Of a stretch of DNA of 64,000 nt, positions 1 to 8,707 are shown piece after piece. The translations under genes and the position numbers were made by a program. Source of the DNA: Lytechinus pictus (taxonomy: Eukaryota > Echinodermata > Echinoidea > Temnopleuroida > Toxopneustidae); NCBI RefSeq assembly GCF_037042905.1, contig NC_087253.1, positions 6,267,501 through 6,331,500 on the forward strand. Direction: 5' to 3'. Within the stretch, counting starts at the first letter, position 1; each line of letters opens with the position of its first letter. The notes under the pieces are model-generated. The model ran no database searches. It was given only the letters and a program-made list of their open reading frames with translations, and was not told where the DNA came from.

Positions 1-435
1 CCCAGACTGGTCAATTTCCAACAACTCCCCTTCTGCCAAATCATCCACTCACCACATGGTCTACCTTCATTTAGTCTAATGCCATTCCGTCCATCAACAT
101 TTTGTCTAACAACCATTTGGTCCAATCAACACTTCGTCTGATCAACAGTTCATCTATGACCATTTCGTCTCATAACCAGTTGGTCTAATATTCGTTTTAT
201 TTTCATTCATTTTGCACAATTACACGTAATACTTAGTCTAATTAGACCAAATGGTATATGGACTAGATGGCTATTAGACCAACTGGTCATTAGACGAAAT
301 GTTGAGTGGACGAAATGACAATTAGACCATGTGGAAATTGGACGAACTGATGGTAGACTTTGTCGGCAATTGGACGAATTGGCATTAGACCAAATGACAA
401 GAAATCTACCAGCCTTTGGTAGTTCAACATTGTTT
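1..435. repeat. GTCTAAT-word foldback repeat, copy 1 (cut by window start)
   Basis: The left part is built of short units such as TTTGGTCTAA, CATTTCGTC and AACAGTT, the right part of their complements (ATTAGACCAAATGG, ATTGGACGAACTG), with the turn near 190-235. The two halves would fold into a long imperfect hairpin. No coding function. Confidence 0.7.
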
Positions 436-707
436 GCATGACCCGACACTAGATGATTTCTTTTGTTTTTTAGTATGAATTAATAGTTTGGACTTTAAGC
501 AGAGCACTTGAGATTTAAGTGGTTTCATATCTTTATCTATTTCCTGTAAAGCCTAGATACGAAACCTCTTTGTTATTTTTCAAGATGATGCATAGTGTTT
601 TTGTTTGAATTTCCATTTAAATGTACACATATGTTCTTAGTACAGGAACTGCCTGGTTCATGCTGAGATATGTACATTAGCTGCTCAGTTTGAATATAGG
701 TACTCTA

Positions 708-977
708 GGGCCCCGTCTTACAAAGAGTTACGAGTGATCCAGTCAATCGTAACTATGGAAATCCATCAGTGTCATAATTTTTTCCGTAGGAAATTTGCAC
801 AATGTCCTTTGAAAACAAAGAGAAGCATACTGAATTGTCCAGAAAACAGTTAATGTATGAATATACCTTAAAACTAGAAAATATTTTGAACAAACATGTA
901 TTTTAGATGTTGACGTTGCTGGCTTTCCATAGTTGTGATTGATTGGATCAATTGTAACTCTTTGTAAGACGGGGCCC
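708..977. mobile_element. MITE, GGGCCCCGTCTTACAAAGAG family, copy 1
   Basis: The ends read GGGCCCCGTCTTACAAAGAG and the reverse complement CTTTGTAAGACGGGGCCC. Each end continues with GATTGATCC/GGATCAAT and an ATGGAAATCC/GGCTTTCCAT block. About 270 bp with no ORF, so non-autonomous. Confidence 0.8.
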
Positions 978-1145
978 AGGCCTCTGGCGTAAATCAGGGT
1001 CCCGTTTCCTAAAGATTTGTTACAATAACAAATGCACAATTTCTATAACAAATTTACTATCAGCCAATCAGATTAAAGGATTTCAGTAGCTTTTAATGAT
1101 AATTGTAAATATGTTATTGCAACAAGTTTTATGAAATGGATCCCA

Positions 1146-1423
1146 GGGCCCCGTCTTACAAAGAGTTACGATTGATCCGATCAATCGCAACTAAACTATG
1201 GACGGCCAGCAACATCAACATGTTTTATGCGTGTTTGTTCAAAATATTTTCTAAAGTATGGTGTATATTCATGCATTCATTGTTTTCATGAAAATTCACT
1301 GTGCTTCTCTTTGTTTACAAAGGACATTGTGCCAATACCCTATAGAAAAATTATGACATTGATGGATTTCCATAGCGTTACGATTGATTGGATCAATCAT
1401 AACTCTTTGTAAGACGGGGGCCC
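1146..1423. mobile_element. MITE, GGGCCCCGTCTTACAAAGAG family, copy 2
   Basis: The same termini and internal blocks as the copy at 708-977, only about 170 bp away and in the same overall layout. Confidence 0.8.
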
Positions 1424-1559
1424 AGGTCCAAGCAGTGGGGGATGATATAAGCAAATTCAAAATTTGGGGGACACACACCCACACCAAGGGCTATGTAGGT
1501 ATATGGGGGGTATAGGACCATGTACATAATACTCCTATCTTTCAGTTAAAGGCCTCTCA

Positions 1560-1912
1560 CTATTTGTTTTCGATGGCTTTATTCTTGGGGTTCGAAGCCT
1601 TTGGCTTCTTGGCTACCGCCTTCTTGGTCGCCTTCTTGGGTGTCGATTTCTTGGCAGGGACTTTCTTCTTTGGTGTCTTTTTCTTCTCTTTCTTCTCAGT
1701 AGTCTTCTTTACTGGCTTCTTCACTTTCTTTGGTGCTGCCTTTGCCTTCTTAGCGGCGGCTGCCTTCTGCTTTTTCTCCTTCTGGGCTGCAGCTTTCGCC
1801 TTGGCCTTCTCCTTCTCTTTCTCCTTCTTGACCTTCTCCTTTTCCTTCTTGGCCTTCTCCACTGCCTGTGCCTTGGCTGCTTGCACATTCAACTTGAATG
1901 ACCCCGAAGCAC
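1560..1912 (-). CDS. Linker histone H1 C-terminal exon (partial)
   Basis: The minus strand encodes the tail of a linker histone. Just upstream of the long basic stretch the frame reads GASGSFKLN, the signature that ends the H1 globular domain. About 105 residues follow, almost entirely Lys, Ala, Pro, Thr and Glu, with KKEKEK runs and SPKK-like motifs (TPKK), ending at a TAG at 1560-1562. H1 binds linker DNA at the nucleosome; the basic tail neutralises DNA charge. The frame is broken by stops a little above 1915, and an AAAG/GTGC junction near 1912/1913 could be a splice acceptor, though its pyrimidine tract is weak. No globular-domain exon was found upstream on this strand, so this is either the last exon of an intron-containing H1 gene or a truncated copy. 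The open frame of more than 100 codons argues against an old pseudogene. Confidence 0.65.
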
Positions 1913-1924
1913 CTTTATTGTAAC

Positions 1925-3115
1925 AATGAATTTGTTGTGATAAACTACTGAACTATACAGTTAAATGTGAGCAAGCAAAGCGTGCGAGCAAACTTTCAAC
2001 AGTTGGGAGACATGACCAAAATGATCTTTTATGGGTTATATTGAAATGATTATTGGAAAAATGCGGCGAGTGAACATAGAGAGCATAGGTGGAAGAAAGA
2101 ATGGTGTCCAAAAACCTTTCAAAGGGTGTGTAGTTGAAAGACGTGATGAACAAAATCGTCTTTCATGGGTTATAATTATTGGATAAATATGGCGAGTGAG
2201 TAAAGAGAGAATACATGTAGGTGGAAGAGTGTCCAGGTGGTGTGTAATTATCACATCCCAGGCTGTATGTTAAGGATGCATACATGATTCTCCTATCTTT
2301 TACTTGAAGGACTATCACAATGTTATCCTCGACGGCTATTATACAAATAATGCATGTGTATGCGTGCAGTGGGGAGAATATTTTCATGAGATAAAATATG
2401 AAAAGTTTCATTCAACGAGGCGTTAGCCGAGTTGAATGGGACATTTTCGTCTTTCATCAAATGTAAATATTCTTTCCATTGCACAAATACTTACATGCAT
2501 TATTTGTTTTATTTAACTCATATAGGTTCCAAGTTTTTTTGAAAATATAAAAAAAGGAATAAAATAGATAAAATTAAGACGAGGTAGGCCTATGTCCAGC
2601 AACTCTTTTCTCTGATAATTACTTGTCGACCTACGGCGGATTTCCCCACCAGCCCATGTATCGACAGCTCATCAGCCCCTTGCTTTTATAATTCTTTTGT
2701 GATGCGCACAGATTCATGGATCTGTTGAGTGCGCACAGTCAGTCTAGTTTGATCTGCGCTAACTTCATGCGCGCAAATACACACACACATGATTTTAAAA
2801 GGGAAGTAAATGTCCATGATTAGTGGTACATACTGAGGGGGAGCTATAGTACTGTGCAATGGAAAAATAAAAAATGCATGCAGTAAAGAATGGACCAAAT
2901 ATTGAACACCTTTCAACCAATCAGATGGCAAGAATCTTTGTCTGATGTATACAAATTGTAATGAATTTGTTGTGACTTAAAACTACTGAATTACACTTAA
3001 TATCCAAATACAAGTGAGCAACTTTTCAATAATTGGTTGACAGAATGATAATTGTCTTTCAAATTTAATGGGAGAAATTGTGGCGAGTGAGCGTAGGGGA
3101 CGAGCCTTGAAAAAT
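1925..3115. repeat. Locally duplicated region beside the H1 exon
   Basis: A block of about 125 bp containing TGGGTTATA, ATTGGA, GGCGAGTGA, AGAGAG and GGTGGAAGA occurs at about 2030-2130 and 2155-2245, with a weaker third copy near 3045-3100. The H1 3' flank at 1520-1580 (CTCCTATCTTT, TTAAAGGCCTCTCAC) is matched by 2283-2345, and the 5' flank at 1927-1990 (AATGAATTTGTTGTGA, ACTACTGAA) by 2960-3020. The second set of flanks has no H1 coding sequence between them. Confidence 0.6.
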
Positions 3116-4520
3116 GTTGCTTCAATTTTTAGATTAATATGTATATATTACAGTGGATTAAAGGGTAAATTATCAGTAAACTTTAGAAGAAAAGGAAAAA
3201 TAAAATATATATAAAAAGGGCAAAAAGGGATTAAGTAGTCAAAATTTGTTCAATGAAAAATTGTTTGCTCACTGGTTAAAGGTGAGATGACAATAAACAA
3301 AAATAGGATCATGGTTGTCTGGAATAAAGATTCTATGAAAATGGCCATGTAGACTTCCAAAAACATTGAAATAGCACAATGATGCATATTGCCTATGGAA
3401 AGGAAATATTCACGCCCATGCTCCAGGCTGAAAATAATGTGATTTGAACAGATAAAGAAAAATCAGACAAGCAAAACACAAGGAATAACAAAGTTATAAC
3501 ATTTAGAAAAGATGCATTATATTAATTTCAATGCATGCTAGACTAATGAGATGCATTTTTGATTACCATTAAAAAAAAAAATCAAGATTGTTATAGGGCA
3601 TTAATCAGGGCGGTTTCAATAAAGGATAAAGTTAACCTAAACGAAAGAAATATAGGTGATGTAAAAATATGAAGTACATGTAAATTTGGGGACGTGTTGT
3701 TTCTAGAATCTACATTTGAATTGAAATATATTTTTTGATGGAATTGGATTCAAAGGTTGTTTTGCAATTTTGATTATGATGTAAAAGCAGCTGATCGACA
3801 ATTTATTCACTTTCTTTTTTTATTTGGTTGTTGTTTTTATACTGAAGAAGCATTAGAGGATCCATACCTTTAGCTTGGTGGACGAGCATGCGCGTTAACT
3901 CTGAGCGATCAAGATCGTATACATGCAAAATCAACAGCAGATTTTCAGATTAAATGCAGCTTACCACTCAAAATGTAAGTATTGTGAGAAAGTTATATAA
4001 AATGATAATACTTATTTTTGAAACTGATGAAGTAATTAATATTTGTATTTCAAGTTTTATCAGGTAATCTTAGTTGTCATTTATTTTCAGCCAATTTAAT
4101 TTATTAAATGATAAAAAACATGCCATCGATGTCTATGGATGGGACCGATATGAGATTCTCGTTGACGCGCAGACGATTGTAATGGTTGAGTAAAACTTTC
4201 AATTTTATTGCATTTCATGATGTATCTAAAAAAAAAGTGGATGTACAATACAATGCGATTCATCCAACACTGAAAAAGTTTTTAATGTAATTTCATTTCA
4301 TGTTATCTATTGATATGACAAATTTTTGTAGTTTAAACCCCAGACTTTGGATTTTCGAACCCTGTTGCCATAGTCAACAAGGACACCGTGGCTGAATCGT
4401 CTCTTTCGAATTGACCTGCATCATCGTCATAAATGTTCTTAATTTGCACAAAATCATAAGGGTTTCTTTATAATTCTGGTCTGATTACTAGGATTGGGTG
4501 GGGGTGGTCCTCCATCCGTC
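3116..4520. other. AT-rich stretch without recognised genes
   Basis: No convincing coding region, SINE or inverted-end element is seen here on either strand. Confidence 0.4.
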
Positions 4521-4523
4521 TTC

Positions 4524-5130
4524 CTGGTTACACTTCGTAATTCCGAAGGTTCTTTATTCCGAAGGTTCGTAATTCCGAATCACGAAAATTGCCTATACCT
4601 CGATGTTCGTTAATCCGAAAACGTAAAAGGGTTCGTTAATCCGAACATTTGTGGCGTTATTCCGAAGGTTCGTTAATCAGAAAACGAAATAAGGTTCGTT
4701 GTTCCGAAGGTTCGTTAGTTCGAAAACGAAATAAGGTTCGTTAATCATTTCGTTTTGGACTAACGAACCTTCGGAATTACGAACCTCATTTCGTTTTCGG
4801 ATTAACGAACCTTCGGAATTACGTACCTCATTTCTTTTTCGGACTAACGAACCTTCGGAATTACGAACCTTATTTCGTTTTCGGATTAACGAACCTTCGG
4901 AATTACGAACCTCATTTCGTTTTCGGATTAACGAACCTTCGGAATTACGTACCTCATTTCTTTTTCGGACTAACGAACCTTCGGAATTACGAACCTTATT
5001 TCGTTTTCGGATTAACGAACCTTCGGAATTACGAACCTTCAAAATTACGAACCTTCGGAAATACGAACCTTCGGAATAACCGAACCTTCGGAATAACAAA
5101 GCTTCGGAATTACGAATGTATGCGGTCTTC
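4524..5130. repeat. TTCGTTA/TTCCGAA-word foldback repeat, copy 1
   Basis: The left arm (to about 4745) is a series of GGTTCGTTAATCCGAAAACG and GGTTCGTTATTCCGAAG units; the right arm (about 4750-5110) is the reverse complement, with ACGAACCTTCGGAATTACG units repeated many times. The units are close to multiples of three, so the minus strand carries a repetitive open frame (RNSEGSLIRKRNEV-like) that is an artefact of the repeat. Confidence 0.75.
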
Positions 5131-5390
5131 CTGACCTGTTTGGTGTAGTTTGAGAATTATGTTTTTTCGCGGCAAGGTGCATTCTTTTCCACTGCTCCTT
5201 GATTTGTTGGGTTGACCATCTTTTGCTAAATCTGGCATGGAAATTGCTTGTAATATCCAGCCACCCTTTTGATTTTTCTGTGTTGGCTTCCCAGTCAGTT
5301 TGCCGACTCAGGATAATTTCTTTTTGCTCAGCTATGAGCTCGAGAAGCATGTTGCACTCCGTGATTTGCCAATTTCGTTTACGGTAGCTC
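5110..5390 (-). pseudogene. Myb/SANT-like DNA-binding domain fragment, probably transposon-derived
   Basis: On the minus strand a run starting RKRNWQITECNMLLELIAEQ, followed by KGWLDITSNF and IKEQWKRMHLAAKK, has the spacing of a Myb/SANT-like trihelix domain (MSANTD/NAIF1/Harbinger Myb-like type): first helix with W and LLELI, second helix beginning with W near the middle, third helix with QIKEQW. Downstream in the same frame the protein runs straight into the TTCGTTA-type foldback repeat, so its C-terminus is lost or replaced. Upstream the frame enters a MITE-like sequence (reads of AQIHKG), so the long open frame 5045-5635 is a patchwork and only the middle is conserved. It could be an exon of a host gene, but the surroundings favour a relic of a Harbinger-type transposon. 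Confidence 0.5.
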
Positions 5391-5639
5391 TTGCTCTGCC
5401 TCTGCAAGCTGGTGTGGAATCCATTTTGAGAGTAGCAGACTACATATGCTCTATTGAGCATGCTCAGAACCAAAATAAAACCATAGTTTAAACCATGGAC
5501 TAAAGAAACCATCGTTGGTGAAATAGAGATGGGGTTTAAAATTCCTTTGTGAATTTGGGCCATAGTGTCTATCGTGTGTGCCCCCCAACCCACCCCTTGG
5601 GGTTGATGCTTGATACGCGTTTGGTGGGTTTGCACTATT

Positions 5640-6278
5640 CTAAATATTGAAAGGCTCTTTTAAACAAACTCTTCATTCTAAATACATTTTCAAATTACTT
5701 TGTCATTAAAAGTCAACATACATACAGAGATGTATTATACCTTTTGTTAAAGCTTGCACAAAGGAATTATGATTTCCATCATTGCATTGTGTGTATAATA
5801 GGCAGTCTCTATGCAGTAGCCTGTAATCTTTATTGATGTACATCATGTGCATGTATTTTTAATACAATTTTGTTTGTCTTTCATGGTTTATTGCAGATTT
5901 TCTAGTTCGCTAAATTGATGCTTGTTGCCATGGTAACATGCTGTTTGGAACTGTTTTGAACAGTGGCTTCATTAATTTATAACAATGGACTTGATGAATA
6001 AAAAAAAAGCGTGCTAAACCATGCCAACAAGCATCAGTTTGGCGCACTGTGACAAAAACCAGCATGCATCAGCATTAGACATTTTTTTTTCTTTGCATAC
6101 ATACATGTATAATTCATACATGAATTTTTCATATTCAACTGATGGTTTCCAAAACCACCTTTGTGAATTCGGGCCATTGTATTTAGGTGTATGATACCAA
6201 GGTCAAAGTCTAACAACATCTGTTGCTTTGTGATTTCGCTAACATGCTTCATTTAATGTGTGACAAACAATTTGCATA
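5640..6278. other. Non-coding stretch with MITE-like fragments
   Basis: Sequences around 5550-5570 and 6155-6180 share CTTTGTGAATTYGGGCCAT, the end of a MITE family; copies are incomplete and borders unclear. No coding region recognised. Confidence 0.35.
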
Positions 6279-6404
6279 TGGGGTGGAGGGATGTAGGAAG
6301 GAGGAGGGGGAGTAAGGGGGTTGGAGGGAGGGGGTTGGAGGGAGGGCAGGAGGGAGGGAGGGGCGGGCAGGCATAGGGAAGGGGTGGAGAGAGGGGGTTG
6401 GGGC
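6279..6404 (+). repeat. G-rich tract with GGGAGGGAGGGG runs
   Basis: About 125 nt of purine-rich sequence with more than ten runs of three or more G on the + strand, spaced one to several nt apart. It meets the pattern for potential G-quadruplex formation; function unknown. Confidence 0.6.
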
Positions 6405-6589
6405 AGTGCAGACTTTCCTTGATTGTGAGTGTGAAATGTCCCTAAAAGATGTCAGTCATGGAGGTAACATAGAGATAGGGGAAAGGTAATTTGCTTTCTC
6501 CCCAGCCTCTGAGTAGTCTGCAGACACAGACCCTTGTTGAATGGCATAATACATTATACTACATTGTATATACCAGGCTTTAAGTAAGT

Positions 6590-6678
6590 ATAGCGGGAAT
6601 TATTCATCCTAGGTTTGACTGGCATTACTAGTGATTATGCCAGCACAAACTAGGATGAATAATTCCCTCTATACTTTC
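6590..6678. repeat. Short hairpin of about 89 nt
   Basis: AGTATAGCGGGAATTATTCA and CCTAGGTTTG are followed after a short loop by CAAACTAGG and TGAATAATTCCCTCTATACT. The stem is about 37 bp with few mismatches. It may be a minimal MITE; no RNA function is shown. Confidence 0.6.
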
Positions 6679-6974
6679 GAAATAAAGTTAAGAACGACTT
6701 TAAGAACGACTGGTGGTCCTTTCTTACGCGCTATTAAACCATCGCAAATGAATATTTTTCTCTTGATATGCTCATAAAAATCCCTGGAAACTGAAAAAGG
6801 AACCCTGGAAATCCACATTCATCTAATAATGTTAAAGCTTATAATATTGCAGATTTAGTCTTGCATTAAAATAGCAAGTACAAAAGTGGTGGGGCAATGT
6901 CAGCTATTTCCATGTACAAGTGGTCACTCACACCCCGTAGTATAGACAGGCTGGGGGTTATATGTTGTCTTTGA

Positions 6975-7395
6975 ATCGGTTTATTTTCAATTGGTCTAAT
7001 GCCAATTCGCCCAATTTCCAACTTGTCTACTTATCATTTGGTCTACCATCAGTTTGTCCACCATCCACATGGTCTAATTGCCATTTCATCCACTCCATTT
7101 TGTCTTGTAACCAGTTGGTCCAATAGCCATTTGGTCCACCATTCGGTCTAATCGGACTTAGCGTTACTTGGGTGAAATGAATGAAAATAAAATGAATATT
7201 ACACCAACTGATTATCAGAAGAAATGATCATAGATGAAATGGTGATTAGACGAAGTGACGATTGGACCAAATGGTTATTGGACTAAACAGTTGTTAGACT
7301 AAATGTTGATGGACAGGATGGCAGTAATAAGACTATTAGACCAGAGTCTAAATGGACGAGTTGGCAGTAGACGAATAAGCCAGTTCACGGTTAGC
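6975..7395. repeat. GTCTAAT-word foldback repeat, copy 2
   Basis: The left arm has TTGGTCTAATGCCAATTCG and ATCATTTGGTCTACC units, the right arm the complements (ATTGGACCAAATGG, GGACGAGTTGGCAGTAGACG). The turn is near 7165-7200. Same design as 1-435 and 45525-46285. Confidence 0.75.
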
Positions 7396-8620
7396 TCATG
7401 ATCAACTTTTCTCCAATGACCTTTGTGATTTTTCATTAGGATAAGCACTATCAATTTCGAATGTAGATGTTGCGTAAGCTTTACCTGTAGAGTATTCAAA
7501 TTCTAAGAACAAAAGGCATTGTATAGACCAGGTGACTAGAATAGTACATCAGGGATAAAGTTTGGAAATCTGTTTTATTGTCTGCCTTTGGCACATTTGA
7601 CTATTGTTTAGGCTACTGTCAAATACCAGTGATTATGAAGGCTCTATTTATTACTCTTCAGCTTGGATGTGATAAATATTTTGAAAGGAATACATGAATA
7701 ATCATCAAATCACAAATGCCTATGTCAGTGAATTTGAGAGCCACCTTCATGGTTGTCTCCAATGACCTTTTTCTGCTCGTGCGCAGTTTACAACCGTGAA
7801 CAGGCTTATTGGCAATTTACCTTTGAAACAGGTATGTCTGTAAAACTATGATTGTCAGAAAAGTAATGCTTGCTGTGTGATTCAAATCAAATGTAACATT
7901 GTTTCACCTCATAATTGTTTTTTCATTTTTCTGGCTACCCTTAGCTTTTCTGATCTCTACTCTCCTTTGGAATGCTGAAAGATACTCTACCTAAAGGTCT
8001 ACCCCCAAGATCTACCTTGAATGCTCTACCAAAAGTTTGACGAATTAGAAAAGAATTGGGTCGTCCATGACTTGAGCCACCCGCAAGGGTCAAGATAGAT
8101 CTACCGGGCTGTTTGTGGGCTTGACCGTTGACCGATTGCTCGGCTCTGAATTCCGTATTGACGATTTTGAGCAGAGTATGTGTTGTTTACATCAAAACAA
8201 AAGAGATGGTGTCGTCACTGTGTCTTGTTTTATGTATTGTATGTATGTAAAATCAGGATCAAACATGAATTCCAATTGGTATCTGATTTGAACACGCACC
8301 TTGTGTAAAATGCAAGAATATTCCTGAATACTATTACAAGTGTTGCCCCAAAACATCCTTTATTGATGATGTTTATTGACGAGACATACAAATTTATCCA
8401 GGTAATAATTATTTATGTTGTTGGCTCTATACAAAGATGCCAACTTTTTTTATCAAGTATGAAAGTATTTCACCTCTCAAAACTGTATTGTGCAAATGTC
8501 TATTATAGAAAGTTGAAAATTAGTTGGTAATCTATTTTGTTCTATTATTTATTCTAAATGATCATGTTTGCCTTCTGGGCTGGAGTAATGGTTGTTTCTT
8601 TTTCTTTTTTTTTTTCTTTC
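7396..8620. other. Upstream flank of the SR exon without recognised genes
   Basis: I looked here for the missing RRM exon (RNP-1-like G-F-G/A-F-V-x-F) and found none. The last 60 bases are the pyrimidine tract of the 8624 acceptor. Confidence 0.4.
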
Positions 8621-8623
8621 TAG

Positions 8624-8707
8624 GATGCCATCAAGCACGAGAACGGACGAGAAGTGAATGGCCAGAATATCGTGGTAGAATGGGCCCGGGGACCGAAAAG
8701 GGGATTT
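8624..8707 (+). CDS. SR protein exon: end of RRM
   Basis: Preceded by a long T-rich tract ending in CTAG and followed by GTGAG. It is 84 nt, 28 codons, phase 0 at both ends, reading DAIKHENGREVNGQ and then VEWARGPKRGF. This is the second half of an RRM (helix 2 and beta 4). The RNP-1 half must lie in an earlier exon that I could not find. Confidence 0.85.

Noticed and set aside
1564..1923. 119-codon Phe-rich ORF opposite the H1 exon
   Set aside because: It is the antisense of Lys-rich codons (AAG read as CTT/TTC), with no family resemblance.
4677..5099. 140-codon repetitive protein (RNSEGSL repeats)
   Set aside because: It is produced by the foldback word array and has no independent support.
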